42,027 nt of DNA from Rhodocyclaceae bacterium (GCA_020445805.1 JAGRFX010000011.1:1-42027), one strand, 5' to 3'; positions 17,940 to 26,797 are shown, counted from the first letter of the stretch. Made by a program: numbers and translations. The notes: a model not told the origin generated them from the letters alone.

Positions 17940-18787
17940 GCGCGACCCACGATTTCCACTACCGCCTGCCCACCCGCACCGGTGGCTGGCGGCCGGGCGC
18001 CCATAAGGGCCTGGCCATGGGCAGCGGCGAGGACTTCGTGGCCCACGCCAGCCTCTTCGCCCGCCCGGACCCGCGCCGCATCGATCTGCGCGCCAGCCTG
18101 CGCGATCCGCGGGGCGACTGGCTGGTCCGCCTGGCACGACAGCGCACCAGCGTACCGGTGGCCGCCGTCGTCGACACCTCCGCATCGATGGGCTTCGGCG
18201 CCCCGCACCGCAAGATCGCGCTGGTCGCCGACTTCGTCGAGGCCCTGGCGCGCAGTACCCAGAGCATCGGTGACCCCCTCGAGCTGATCGTCTTCGACGA
18301 GCGGATCCACGAGGCGCTGGGCTCGCCCCCCAGCCGCCACGCCGGCCTCGGTGCGCTGCTCGCCGAACGCCTGCGGGCCGCGCCATGCACCGCGCCGGGG
18401 CACGGCGCCCTGCTCGAGGCGGTGTCCCGCCTGGCCGGCCGCGAGGCGCTGGTGTTCCTGGTATCGGATTTCCATGGCTACGGGCCCGAGCTGTCCGAGG
18501 CGCTCGACGCCCTCAGCCGCGCCCAGGTGGTGCCCATCGTGGTCTGGAGCCGGCAGGAGACCACCCCGCCCGAGGGCAGCGGGCTCGCCCAGCTGCGGGA
18601 CCTGGAGCGGGGTCGCGTGGCCGAACTGTGGCTGCGCCCCCGGCTGCGGGCGCGCTGGCAGGCCGCAGTGGATGCCCGCCGCCTGGCCCTCTCGCAAATC
18701 CTCGAGTCGCGGGGACTGCGCCCGTTCTTCATGCCCGAGCCCTTCGACGGCGACGCGCTGACCCGCTACTTCCTGGAGGGTGCATGA
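17936..18787 (+). CDS. mxaS: DUF58 / MxaS-like protein
   Basis: A 283-residue protein, soluble by sequence. The N-terminal LPTRTGGWRPGAHKGLAMGSGEDF is the DUF58 block, followed by a vWA-like fold with a MIDAS-type sequence D80-T-S-A-S in AAVVDTSASMGFG and a VFLVSDFHGYG strand. DUF58 proteins always pair with MoxR ATPases and bridge them to client proteins. The start overlaps the ATPase stop (ATGA) and the stop overlaps the MxaA-like start. Probably the adaptor of the maturation complex. Confidence 0.82.
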   Translation: MSATHDFHYRLPTRTGGWRPGAHKGLAMGSGEDFVAHASLFARPDPRRIDLRASLRDPRGDWLVRLARQRTSVPVAAVVDTSASMGFGAPHRKIALVADFVEALARSTQSIGDPLELIVFDERIHEALGSPPSRHAGLGALLAERLRAAPCTAPGHGALLEAVSRLAGREALVFLVSDFHGYGPELSEALDALSRAQVVPIVVWSRQETTPPEGSGLAQLRDLERGRVAELWLRPRLRARWQAAVDARRLALSQILESRGLRPFFMPEPFDGDALTRYFLEGA

Positions 18788-19653
18788 GCCGCCTGGCCAT
18801 CGCGCTGGCGACGCTCATGATCGCCAGCGGCGGTGCCGCGGCCGAGCTGCTCCCCGAGCCGGCCGTGGTCCGGCAGCCGCGGGCCTTCGGCTACCAGCTC
18901 GGCGACCGGCTCGAGCAATGGGTACTGCTCGACCTGCCGGGGCGACCCTTCCAGCCCGCCGAGCTGCCGCCCCCCGAGCGCAGCGGCGCCTGGTTCGAGC
19001 GCCAGGCCCTGGTCATCGAGCGCGACGACGAGGGCCGACGCTGGCTGCGCATCGCCTATCAGCTCGTCAACAGCCCGCCCCGCCTGCGCACGGTGTCGCT
19101 GCCGGGGTGGACGATCGCCGCCGCCGACGGCAGCCCCGGGCTGCAGGTGCCCGACTGGCCCGTGTCGGCGGCGCCGCTGAGTCGCGAGACCGCCTTCACG
19201 GAGAGCGGACTGGGTGCCCTGCGGCCGGACCGCACGCCGGTGCCACCGTCGATCGCACCGCTGGCAGCGGCACAGCAACGCGCGTTTGCAGCGCTGGCCG
19301 GGGTCCTGCTGGCCTGGGCCGGATGGGGGCTGTGGCGACGGCAGCGCGACCGCCGCAGGCTGCCCTTCGCCCACGCCGCCGACGAGTTGCGCCACCTGCA
19401 GCCGGACGACCCGGCGGCCTGGCAGGCCCTGCACCGGGCCTTCGACCGGACCGCCGGCTGTGTGGTGGACAGTGCCACCCTGGCCCGCCTGTTCGAGCGG
19501 CGACCCGAGCTGACGCCGCTGGCCGCGCCCATCGAGGCCTTCTACCGGGCGTCGGCCGAGCGCTTCTTCGCCGGCCGCACGCCCTCGGCCGATGTCTCCC
19601 CCCACGCCCTCTGCCGCGCCCTGCGCAAGCGCGAGCTGGCCACCCAGACATGA
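18784..19653 (+). CDS. mxaA: MxaA-like periplasmic/membrane maturation protein
   Basis: A 289-residue protein with a cleavable signal peptide (AIALATLMIASGGAAAE), an all-beta domain that carries RAFGYQLGDRLEQWVLLDLPGRPF (a block typical of MxaA), a membrane helix at about 160-180 (LAGVLLAWAGWGLWRRQRDRR) and a helical C-terminal cytoplasmic region. MxaA is needed for calcium insertion into methanol dehydrogenase in methylotrophs. Starts and stops overlap both neighbours by 4 bp. Assigned from order plus the N-terminal block; sequence similarity outside that block cannot be judged by eye. Confidence 0.75.
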   Translation: MSRLAIALATLMIASGGAAAELLPEPAVVRQPRAFGYQLGDRLEQWVLLDLPGRPFQPAELPPPERSGAWFERQALVIERDDEGRRWLRIAYQLVNSPPRLRTVSLPGWTIAAADGSPGLQVPDWPVSAAPLSRETAFTESGLGALRPDRTPVPPSIAPLAAAQQRAFAALAGVLLAWAGWGLWRRQRDRRRLPFAHAADELRHLQPDDPAAWQALHRAFDRTAGCVVDSATLARLFERRPELTPLAAPIEAFYRASAERFFAGRTPSADVSPHALCRALRKRELATQT

Positions 19654-20666
19654 TCGCGGGCGTCGACTTCCTGCACCCGGGCCTGCTGGCGCTGCTTCCC
19701 CTGGCCCTGCTGCCCTGGCTCGCCCGGCGTGCCGGTGCCCTGCCCTACGCCCATATCGGCTGGCTGCCGCCGGACCCCCTGGGGCGCGCCGCCGGCGCGG
19801 CCCTGCGCCTGCTCGCCAGTCTGCTGATCGCCACGCTGATCATCGCCCTGGCGTCACCCGGCCGCCCCGAGAGCGTCGAGCTGCGTACCGGGCGGGGCGC
19901 CGAGATCCAGCTGCTGATCGACCGCAGCCGCAGCATGGACGAGCGCATGTTGCCCAGCGACTGGCGCAGCCTGAGCCCCCACGAGATCCGCCACCAGACC
20001 CTCTCGCGCGGCCCGATCAAGTCCCAGGCGGCCCGCGAGCTGCTCTCCAGCTTCGTCGCCCAGCGCCCGGACGACCGCTTCGCGGTGAGCTTCTTCAGCG
20101 CCAGCACCCTGCATGTGGTGCCCTTCACCCAGCACGACGAGGTGGTGCAGGCCGGCATCGCGGCCGGCGGCATCCATCGGGGCCTCTCCGAGACCGACGT
20201 GGGGCGGGCGCTGATCTCCGCCATCGGCCGCTTCGACAACCGCCCCTACAGCGGCAGCCGCATCATCCTGCTGGTATCCGACGGCGGTGCCCGCCTCGAC
20301 GACGACACCCGCACCGCCATCCGCGCCGGGCTCGAGCGCCAGCGCATCGCCCTCTACTGGATCTATCTCAAGGGCTTCAACCGCCCCGACCTGGACACCC
20401 CGGGCGAGGCCAGCGAAGCGATTCCGGAGGTGGCCCTGCATCGCTTCTTCGAGCGCCTGCCCACCCCCTACCACGCCTACCAGGCCCAGAGCCCGGAAGA
20501 CCTGGCGGAAGCCGTCGCGGACGTGGGGCGGCAGCAGAACCATCCGCTCGATTTCGAGGAGCGGATCCCGCGGCAGGACTTCGGTCGCGCCTTCGTGACC
20601 GCCGGCCTGGGGCTGGCCGGGCTGCTGCTGGTCCTCGGACGCTGGAAGCTGGAGGCCTGGTCGTGA
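19650..20666 (+). CDS. mxaC: vWA-domain membrane protein, MxaC-like
   Basis: A 338-residue protein with two N-terminal membrane helices (about 8-25 and 50-70), the usual BatA/MxaC opening (FLHPGLLALLPLALLPWLAR), a vWA domain with MIDAS D91-R-S-R-S and the strand RIILLVSDGG, and a C-terminal helix (TAGLGLAGLLLVLG). It presumably faces the periplasm and acts with the MoxR ATPase in metal loading. It overlaps both neighbours by 4 bp. Confidence 0.8.
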   Translation: MIAGVDFLHPGLLALLPLALLPWLARRAGALPYAHIGWLPPDPLGRAAGAALRLLASLLIATLIIALASPGRPESVELRTGRGAEIQLLIDRSRSMDERMLPSDWRSLSPHEIRHQTLSRGPIKSQAARELLSSFVAQRPDDRFAVSFFSASTLHVVPFTQHDEVVQAGIAAGGIHRGLSETDVGRALISAIGRFDNRPYSGSRIILLVSDGGARLDDDTRTAIRAGLERQRIALYWIYLKGFNRPDLDTPGEASEAIPEVALHRFFERLPTPYHAYQAQSPEDLAEAVADVGRQQNHPLDFEERIPRQDFGRAFVTAGLGLAGLLLVLGRWKLEAWS

Positions 20667-21193
20667 AGCGCCGCCACGTCCACCTCGCCTTCGCCGCGGC
20701 GACGCTGGCGCTGGCCGCGCTGGCCACGACCCGGTCGGTGGCGCTTCACCATGCGGAGCGGGTCGCCGCCGTGATCGCCCAGGGGCCGGATGCGGCACCC
20801 GAGCTACCCGAGGCCCGCATGCTGCATGCGCTGGCCCTCGCCGACAGCGGCGCCTTCGACGACGCCCTGCTCGAACTGAAGGCGCTGACCCGCAGCGAGG
20901 ATCCGGAGCTGCGCCACGCCGCGCTCTACAACCTCGGCAACCTGCAGCTGCGGGAAGGCCTGCGCCGGCGCGCCACGAGGCCCGAGGAGGCGCTGCCCTA
21001 CATCGAGCTGGCCAAGCAGCACTACCGCGACGTCCTGCGGACGCACGCGGAGGACTGGGACGCCCGCTACAACCTCGAGCGGGCGCTGTGGCTGGCACCG
21101 GAAGAGGAGCAGGTGGTCATCGAGGCGGCCCCGCCGGTGCCCAGCGAGCGGGCCATCACCACCATGCGCGGCGGCAAGGCGGCCTTGCCATGA
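20663..21193 (+). CDS. mxaK: MxaK-like membrane-anchored helical-repeat protein
   Basis: A 176-residue protein with a GTG start that overlaps the upstream stop (GTGA). It has an N-terminal anchor (HLAFAAATLALAALATTR) and a TPR-like helical body (ALYNLGNLQLREGLRR, YIELAKQHYRDVLR, ARYNLERALWLAPEEE). This is the size and style of MxaK, the TPR member of the methanol oxidation accessory operon. Function is inferred from position. Confidence 0.7.
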   Translation: MKRRHVHLAFAAATLALAALATTRSVALHHAERVAAVIAQGPDAAPELPEARMLHALALADSGAFDDALLELKALTRSEDPELRHAALYNLGNLQLREGLRRRATRPEEALPYIELAKQHYRDVLRTHAEDWDARYNLERALWLAPEEEQVVIEAAPPVPSERAITTMRGGKAALP

Positions 21194-22089
21194 GCGCGCG
21201 CGCACTGCTGCTGGCCTGCGCCCTGCTGGCCCTCAGCCTGCTGATGCCGCCCCTCTCGTGGTCACGCCGCAGCTTCGACTACCTGGTGGTGTTCGACATC
21301 ACCCAGAGCATGGACGTCGCCGACTATCGTCATGACGGTCGTCCGGAGAGCCGCCTGGCCTTCGCCCGGCGCGCCCTGCGCGAAGCCCTGCCCCGGCTGC
21401 CCTGCGGCTCGCGCATCGGTTTCGCGGCCTTTACCGAGTATCGCAGCCTGATGCTGCTGGCCCCCATCGAGGTCTGCGAGCACTACAACGACCTGCTGGC
21501 GACGCTGGCCCAGCTCGACGGACGCATGCGCTGGGCCGAGGCCAGCCAGGTCAGCAAGGGCATCTACTGGGCCCTGCGCGCCGCCCGTGACCTGCAGCCA
21601 GACCCGCCCCAGCTGGTGTTCTTCACCGACGGGCATGAATCGCCCCCCATCGAGGGCGAGGGCCCCGAGCCCTTCGCCGATCTCGAGCGGGGCCGCGTCG
21701 GAGGCCTGGTCGTCGGCACGGGTGGCGCCGTCCCCCGTCCGATCCCGAAGAGCGATGCCTCCGGCCACCCGCGGGGCTTCTGGTCCGCCGACGAAGTGAC
21801 CCAGGGCAGCGACCCGGCAGCCCGCAACGAGCATCTGTCGGCCCTCCGCGAGCGCCACCTGCAGGCTGTTGCCACGCGCACCGGCCTGGATTACCTGCGC
21901 CTCGACGAGAGCACCGGGCTGTCGGCCGCCCTGCTCGAGCCAGGCCGCGCCCGTACCCGCGCGCTGCCCACCGACCTGGGCTGGATCCCCCTCGCGCTGG
22001 CGCTGCTGCTGGTCTGCGCCTCGCCACTTTCCCGCGCCCTCGGTACCGGCTGGCGCCCCGGACGGCGCCCGCCCGCGACCACCGCCTAG
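21190..22089 (+). CDS. mxaL: vWA-domain protein, MxaL-like
   Basis: A 299-residue protein with a signal or anchor helix (LLLACALLALSLLMPPLSW), a vWA domain whose MIDAS reads D36-I-T-Q-S (Thr in the middle position), an FFTDGHESPP strand, and a C-terminal membrane helix (LGWIPLALALLLVCASPL). The central block RTGLDYLRLDESTGLSAAL is typical of MxaL-like proteins. It is the last gene of the operon; 240 bp separate it from feoA. Confidence 0.78.
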   Translation: MSARALLLACALLALSLLMPPLSWSRRSFDYLVVFDITQSMDVADYRHDGRPESRLAFARRALREALPRLPCGSRIGFAAFTEYRSLMLLAPIEVCEHYNDLLATLAQLDGRMRWAEASQVSKGIYWALRAARDLQPDPPQLVFFTDGHESPPIEGEGPEPFADLERGRVGGLVVGTGGAVPRPIPKSDASGHPRGFWSADEVTQGSDPAARNEHLSALRERHLQAVATRTGLDYLRLDESTGLSAALLEPGRARTRALPTDLGWIPLALALLLVCASPLSRALGTGWRPGRRPPATTA

Positions 22090-22238
22090 GCGCCGCAGCC
22101 CGACCCGTCCGACCCGGCCCCGGCAGTTCCGCCCCGCGCCCGGCCAGGCACCCTCGCCGCCGGCTCGAAGACCGCCGTGCAGGCGATCACGGCAGACCGT
22201 CCGTTTCCCCCGAGACAGCACTCGCCCCCGCAGGAAAT

Positions 22239-22252
22239 TTGATCCATCTCAA
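22239..22252 (+). promoter_or_regulatory. FNR/Anr-like box upstream of feoA
   Basis: TTGATCCATCTCAA matches the FNR consensus TTGAT-N4-ATCAA at 9 of 10 defined positions. It lies 78 bp before the feoA start and 13 bp before a Fur box. FNR activation of feoABC is established in Escherichia coli; use here is inferred. Confidence 0.65.
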
Positions 22253-22265
22253 GGTACGACACGGC

Positions 22266-22284
22266 GCAATTGATAATCATTCTC
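22266..22284 (+). promoter_or_regulatory. Fur box upstream of feoA
   Basis: GCAATTGATAATCATTCTC matches the 19-bp Fur consensus GATAATGATAATCATTATC at 15 positions, with the central TGATAATCATT perfect. Its position 45 bp before the feoA ATG fits repression of ferrous iron uptake by Fe-Fur. Confidence 0.75.
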
Positions 22285-22329
22285 GCAAAGGTCGGCGATG
22301 TTGCCCGCCCCGTGCCCCCAGGAGGCCCC

Positions 22330-22560
22330 ATGCAGATCATCGAGATGCCACTCGGCAGCCGCGCCCGGGTCACCGGCCTTGACCGCGTCGCACCGGCCTA
22401 TCGCCGCAAGCTGCTGGCCATGGGACTGACACCCGGCGTCGAGCTGACCCTGTTGCGGATCGCGCCCCTGGGCGATCCAATGCACCTGGCGGTGCGTGGC
22501 TCGGAGCTGTCGCTGCGGCGGGGCGAGGCCGGGGCCATCGAAGTGGAGCCCCTGCCATGA
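22330..22560 (+). CDS. feoA: ferrous iron transport protein A
   Basis: A 76-residue SH3-like protein with the FeoA pattern MPLGSRARVTGLD, LLAMGLTPGVELTLLR and DPMHLAVRGSELSLRRGEAGAIEVEPL. FeoA is a small cytosolic partner of the FeoB transporter. The ATG has GGAGG 5 nt upstream and the stop overlaps the feoB start. Transcription is probably controlled by the FNR-like and Fur sites just upstream. Confidence 0.93.
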   Translation: MQIIEMPLGSRARVTGLDRVAPAYRRKLLAMGLTPGVELTLLRIAPLGDPMHLAVRGSELSLRRGEAGAIEVEPLP

Positions 22561-24863
22561 CGCGCGACGCCCGCATCGCCCTGGTGGGCAACCCCAACTG
22601 CGGCAAGACCACGCTCTTCAATGCCCTCACCGGTGCCCGCCAGCAGGTCGGCAACTGGCCCGGCGTCACGGTGGAGCGCAAGCACGGTGAGTACCGCCAC
22701 AAGGCCCGCCGCTTCGAGGTCGTGGACCTGCCCGGCACCTACTCGCTGGACGTGATCGATGGCGAACTCTCCATCGACGAGCAGATCGCCCGCGATTACC
22801 TGCACAGCGCCGATGCGGACCTGCTGGTCAATGTGGTGGATGCCGCCAACCTGGAGCGCAACCTCTACCTGAGCGTCCAGCTCGCCGAGACCGGCCGCCC
22901 GATGGTGGTGGTCCTGAACATGATCGACGTGGCCCGCCGTGCCGGCATCACGATCGACACCGATCGCCTGGCGGCGCGGCTCGGCTGCCCGGTGATCGCC
23001 ATCAGCGCCGCCCGCGGCGTCGGCATCGAAATGCTCCGCGAGGCGCTCGACGCGGCGACCCTGCACTGGCCGGTGCCGAGCATCGACGTGCCCTACCCCC
23101 CGCCCCTCGCCCAGGCCATCGAGACGCTTCGCCCGCAGGTGCTCGCGGAAGTCGGCGCCGCCCGCGTGGATCCGCGCTGGGTTGCCGCCCGCGTGCTCGA
23201 GGGCGATGACCTGGCCTGCCGCAGCGTGGGCACATCCACCCGCGAGGCCGCCGACCGGCTCGTGCGCAACCTGGGGGGCGACGTGGACCTGCAGGTGGCC
23301 GACGCCCGCTACACCCTCGCCAACCATCTGGCCGGCGAAGCCGCCCACAGCCGCCACGAGCTGGCCCGCCACACCACGCGCCGCATCGACCGCGTGGTGC
23401 TCGACCGCCGACTGGGCGTGCCGGTGTTCCTCACCGTGATGTACCTGATGTTCGTGTTCACGATCAATATCGGCGGCGCCTTCGTCGATGCCTTCGACCA
23501 GGTCGCCGGTGCCCTGCTGGTCGACGGCGCAGGACGTGCCCTGGCCGGGCTCGGCGCACCTGACTGGATGCGCCTGCTGCTGGCCGACGGGGTGGGCAGC
23601 GGGCTGCAGGTGGTGGCCGGCTTCATTCCCATCATCGGCTGCCTGTATCTGGCCCTGTCGGTGCTGGAAGACTCGGGCTACATGGCGCGGGCCGCCTTCG
23701 TGATGGACCGCCTGATGCGCGCCGCCGGGCTGCCCGGCAAGTCCTTCGTGCCCTTGATCGTCGGCTTCGGCTGCAACGTGCCCGCCGTCATGTCCACCCG
23801 CACCCTGGAGCAGCGGCGCGACCGCCTGCTGACCATGACCATGGTGCCCTTCATGTCCTGCGGTGCCCGCCTGCCGGTCTATGTGCTGTTCGCCGCGGCC
23901 TTCTTTCCGCAGCAGGGACAGAACGCGGTGTTCGCGCTCTACCTGATCGGGATCGCCCTCGCCATGGCGACCGGCCTCATCATGAAGCGGACCCTGCTGC
24001 AGGGCGCCAGCGCCCCGTTCATCATGGAACTGCCTACCTATCACCTGCCCACCCTCTCCGGTGTCGCCATCCACACCTGGCGGCGGCTGAAGGACTTCGT
24101 GGTCGGCGCCGGCCGCGTGATCGTGCCGATGGTGGTGGTCATCAACGTGTTGAACGGGATCGGCACCGATGGCCGCTTCGACCCCAAGGCCGGCGACCGC
24201 TCGGTACTGGCCGAGGTGGGGCGCCGCATCAGCCCGGCCTTTGCCCCCCTGGGCCTCGACGCCGACAACTGGCCGGCGGCCGTCGGCATAATCACCGGCG
24301 TTCTGGCCAAGGAGGCCGTTGTCGGCACCCTCGACGCCGCCTACCAGTCCCTGGCGGGCGGAGGTGCCGAGGCGCAGGCCGCGCCCGCCGAGCTCGCGGG
24401 CCAACTGCAGGCGGCGCTTGCCACGATCCCGGCCAATCTGCAGGTCGCCCTCGGCAACTGGCGCGACCCCCTCGGGCTGTCGGTCGGCGCCCTGGACGAC
24501 CGGGAGGCCGCGGCTGCGGAGCAGGCAGTGGCCAGCAGCACCTTCGACGCCATGGCGAGCCGCTTCGACGGGGCCGCCGGTGCGTTTGCCTACCTGCTCT
24601 TCATTCTGCTGTACATGCCCTGCACGGCAACCCTCGCCGCCATCCGCCAGGAGGCCGGCGGCGCCTGGAGCGCCTTCATCGCCGTGTGGTGCACCGCCAT
24701 CGCCTATGGCGCGGCCACGCTCTGCTACCAGCTCGCCACCTGGGCCCGTCACCCCATGAGCTCGGCCATCGAGGCCATCGTGGTCGCCCTGGGGGCGGTG
24801 CTCGGCCTCGCGGTCCTGCGACGGGTATCGGCGGCACCGGCCTTCGGGAGGGCCAGCGCATGA
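22557..24863 (+). CDS. feoB: ferrous iron transporter B
   Basis: A 768-residue Fe(II) transporter. The N-terminal G domain has G1 GNPNCGKT (11-18), G2 in GVTVERK, G3 DLPGTYSL and G4 NMID, followed by a helical regulatory region to about residue 270. The membrane part has two repeats of gate motifs: GFGCNVPAVMSTRTLE with the conserved Cys, and MVPFMSCGARLPVYVLF. The insert PKAGDRSVLAEVGRRISPAFAPLG and the C-terminal helices match the standard bacterial form. Overlaps feoA and feoC by 4 bp each. Confidence 0.97.
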   Translation: MTRDARIALVGNPNCGKTTLFNALTGARQQVGNWPGVTVERKHGEYRHKARRFEVVDLPGTYSLDVIDGELSIDEQIARDYLHSADADLLVNVVDAANLERNLYLSVQLAETGRPMVVVLNMIDVARRAGITIDTDRLAARLGCPVIAISAARGVGIEMLREALDAATLHWPVPSIDVPYPPPLAQAIETLRPQVLAEVGAARVDPRWVAARVLEGDDLACRSVGTSTREAADRLVRNLGGDVDLQVADARYTLANHLAGEAAHSRHELARHTTRRIDRVVLDRRLGVPVFLTVMYLMFVFTINIGGAFVDAFDQVAGALLVDGAGRALAGLGAPDWMRLLLADGVGSGLQVVAGFIPIIGCLYLALSVLEDSGYMARAAFVMDRLMRAAGLPGKSFVPLIVGFGCNVPAVMSTRTLEQRRDRLLTMTMVPFMSCGARLPVYVLFAAAFFPQQGQNAVFALYLIGIALAMATGLIMKRTLLQGASAPFIMELPTYHLPTLSGVAIHTWRRLKDFVVGAGRVIVPMVVVINVLNGIGTDGRFDPKAGDRSVLAEVGRRISPAFAPLGLDADNWPAAVGIITGVLAKEAVVGTLDAAYQSLAGGGAEAQAAPAELAGQLQAALATIPANLQVALGNWRDPLGLSVGALDDREAAAAEQAVASSTFDAMASRFDGAAGAFAYLLFILLYMPCTATLAAIRQEAGGAWSAFIAVWCTAIAYGAATLCYQLATWARHPMSSAIEAIVVALGAVLGLAVLRRVSAAPAFGRASA

Positions 24864-25138
24864 TCCTCGAGGAACTCGGCAACTACCTGCAGCAACACCG
24901 CCGCGCCAGCCTGACCCAGCTCGGCATTGCCCTGGGCGCGAGCCCGGAGGCCCTGCGCGGCATGCTCCAGCGACTCGAGCGCAAGGGCCGCGTGCGCCGC
25001 CTCCCGCCCCCCCAGGCGGCCTGCGGTGGGTCCTGCTGCCGCTGCGACGCGGCGGTCAGCGAAACCTGGGCCTGGGCTGCCGACGACGGGGAGCCCGTGC
25101 CGGGCCTGTCCTGCCCCAGCCTCGAGCGACCGGTCTGA
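24860..25138 (+). CDS. feoC: FeoC-like winged-helix protein with cysteine cluster
   Basis: A 92-residue protein with an N-terminal winged-helix (ILEELGNYLQQHRRASLTQL, ALRGMLQRLERKGRVRRL) and a cysteine cluster (C55, C59, C60, C62) where FeoC proteins bind an oxygen-sensitive Fe-S cluster or zinc. It starts inside the feoB stop. FeoC is proposed to regulate FeoB stability or feo expression. The convergent LysE gene ends 6 bp away. Confidence 0.82.
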   Translation: MILEELGNYLQQHRRASLTQLGIALGASPEALRGMLQRLERKGRVRRLPPPQAACGGSCCRCDAAVSETWAWAADDGEPVPGLSCPSLERPV

Positions 25139-25144
25139 GGCGGT

Positions 25145-25768
25145 TCAGCCGCGGCGTTCGAACGCCAGCCTGAGGCCCAGCACCAGCAGCATCAGCCCGC
25201 TGCAGCGATTGATCGTGCGCAGCACGGCCGGCCTCGCCCGCAGCCAGGACGACAGGCGCCCCGCCAGCACGCCGATCGGTGCCTTGACCAGGAAGGTCAG
25301 GGCCGCGAAGCACAGGCCGAGCGCGAAGATCGACAGGGTCGGGCGACTCGCGCCGGGCATCACGAACTGCGGCAGAAACGCGAAATAAAAGATCGCGATC
25401 TTGGGGTTCATCACGTTCGACAGGGCACCGTCGAGGAACAGGCGCCACAGGGGACGCCGCTCGCCCGCCATCAGCGCCGGATCCGCGCCGCCGCTCCTCA
25501 GCAGGCCGATCCCCAGCCACACCAGGTAGGCTGCCCCGGCCAGCTTGAGGGCCAGGAACAGCCACTCGGAGGCCTGCAGGATCGCGCCGAGCCCGAGCGT
25601 CGCCAGCAGGGTATGACCCACCAGCCCGACACTGACGCCGGCCGCGCTGGCCACGCCGGCCCCCGCCCCCTGCCCGATCGAGCGGGACATCACGAGCAGC
25701 ATGTCCTGGCCCGGGGTCACGATCAGCAGCAGGGACGCCAACACGAACAACCACCATGAAATCTCCAC
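25145..25768 (-). CDS. LysE/RhtB family amino-acid exporter
   Basis: A 207-residue inner-membrane protein with six hydrophobic helices and the LysE family opening LLLIVTPGQDMLLVMSRSIGQG. The GTG start at 25768 has a GGGGGGAG upstream; the conserved N-terminal EISWWLFVLASLLL confirms this start. Mid-protein blocks LKLAGAAYLVWLGIGLLRSG and GALSNVMNPKIAIFYFAFLPQF are characteristic. The substrate (an amino acid or homoserine lactone) cannot be predicted. The upstream OsmC gene ends 9 bp before. Confidence 0.92.
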   Translation of the reverse strand: MEISWWLFVLASLLLIVTPGQDMLLVMSRSIGQGAGAGVASAAGVSVGLVGHTLLATLGLGAILQASEWLFLALKLAGAAYLVWLGIGLLRSGGADPALMAGERRPLWRLFLDGALSNVMNPKIAIFYFAFLPQFVMPGASRPTLSIFALGLCFAALTFLVKAPIGVLAGRLSSWLRARPAVLRTINRCSGLMLLVLGLRLAFERRG

Positions 25769-25777
25769 GGCTCCCCC

Positions 25778-26242
25778 CTATGTGATGATCGGTTCGCAGC
25801 GCACCTCGGTGCGCACCGAGTTGGCGATGAAGCAGGCCTCGTGGGCAGCCTCGTGCATGCCGCGGAGCTCCTCGCCGGCCGGCGCCACGCCGGAGAAATG
25901 CACCTCGGGATGAAGCACCACCAGGGTGATGGCCAGGCGCCCTCGCTCGTCCTTCGCCATCAGCCCGCTGGCCACGTCTCGATAGCGGTCGATGCGAAAG
26001 CCCCGGCGCGCTGCGATCGACAGGAACCACAGCATGTGGCAGCTCGAGAGTGACGCCACGAAGGCCTCCTCGGGGTCCACCGCCAGCTCGTCGGAGTACG
26101 GCAGGGGCACCACCTGGGGTGACGAAGAGGCGATCACCTCGGCGCCCCCGTCGAAGCGCCAGATGTGTCGTCGCGAGTAGCGGTTGTCATCGAACACCTG
26201 GTCGCCCCGATGCCAGATCACCTCCGCCTTGTACTCCGACAT
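25778..26242 (-). CDS. OsmC/Ohr family peroxidase-like protein
   Basis: A 154-residue protein with the two redox cysteines of the family: C68 in FVASLSSCHMLWFL and C137 in HEACFIANSV. The acidic DPEEAFVASLSSCH block matches the YhfA-like OsmC branch. These proteins reduce organic hydroperoxides in the cytosol. It lies in a leftward run between the VOC gene (18 bp upstream) and LysE (9 bp downstream). Confidence 0.9.
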   Translation of the reverse strand: MSEYKAEVIWHRGDQVFDDNRYSRRHIWRFDGGAEVIASSSPQVVPLPYSDELAVDPEEAFVASLSSCHMLWFLSIAARRGFRIDRYRDVASGLMAKDERGRLAITLVVLHPEVHFSGVAPAGEELRGMHEAAHEACFIANSVRTEVRCEPIIT

Positions 26243-26259
26243 GCGCACCCTCCCCTTGG

Positions 26260-26691
26260 CTACCAGTCGTCGTGCCGGGCACGGCGCTCGGCACGGTAGT
26301 TCGTCACCTCGAGGCGCAGGCCGTCCGGGTCCTCGAAGAAGGTCGCCCAGTAGTCGGGCGCGTATTCCGGGCAATGCCGCGCCTCGCTCGCCGTCACTCC
26401 CTCGCGCCGCAGGTCCGCCGCCACGGCCTGGACATCCTCGATGCTGTCGACGCGCAGGCACAGGTGGTGCAGGCCGGGCGCGTAGCTGTCGTGGGCGGTT
26501 GCGCTGCGTGCCGGGCGCAGCACGATGCCATAGTGCCGGCAGTAATACTGGACGTGGCGGTCGCCAGCCAGTTCGAAACCGTTCTTGCGGAAACCGAGGG
26601 CAGCGACCAGGGCCCGGTCGTAGAAGGCTTCCGAGCGTGCCAGGTCGGACACGGTCAGATAGATGTGATCGATACCGGTGACCCTGCTCAT
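26260..26691 (-). CDS. VOC family (glyoxalase/dioxygenase fold) protein
   Basis: A 143-residue protein with two beta-alpha-beta-beta-beta halves. Likely metal ligands are H9 (GIDHIYLTV), H75 or H76 (GLHHLCLRV) and E128 (GLRLEVTNY), as in glyoxalase I and extradiol dioxygenases. DPDGLRLEV at the end is typical of the superfamily. The substrate is unknown. ATG at 26691. Confidence 0.88.
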   Translation of the reverse strand: MSRVTGIDHIYLTVSDLARSEAFYDRALVAALGFRKNGFELAGDRHVQYYCRHYGIVLRPARSATAHDSYAPGLHHLCLRVDSIEDVQAVAADLRREGVTASEARHCPEYAPDYWATFFEDPDGLRLEVTNYRAERRARHDDW

Positions 26692-26797
26692 GCCGGCCCG
26701 CCTCGCCTCGCTCGATGGACGCCCGACGGCCGCCCGACGTCTGCGAGTATGCGGCCAATCGCCGCGCTGCGCCACGCGCTCCGCGACGGCAAAGGGA

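Noticed and set aside
15951-18386. 811-codon minus-strand frame including the HAD gene
   Set aside because: Only the part from 16718 down encodes HAD motifs; the upstream part is the shadow of the MoxR and DUF58 genes.
22398-24752. 784-codon open frame on the minus strand opposite feoB
   Set aside because: Shadow frame; FeoB motifs on the plus strand are complete.
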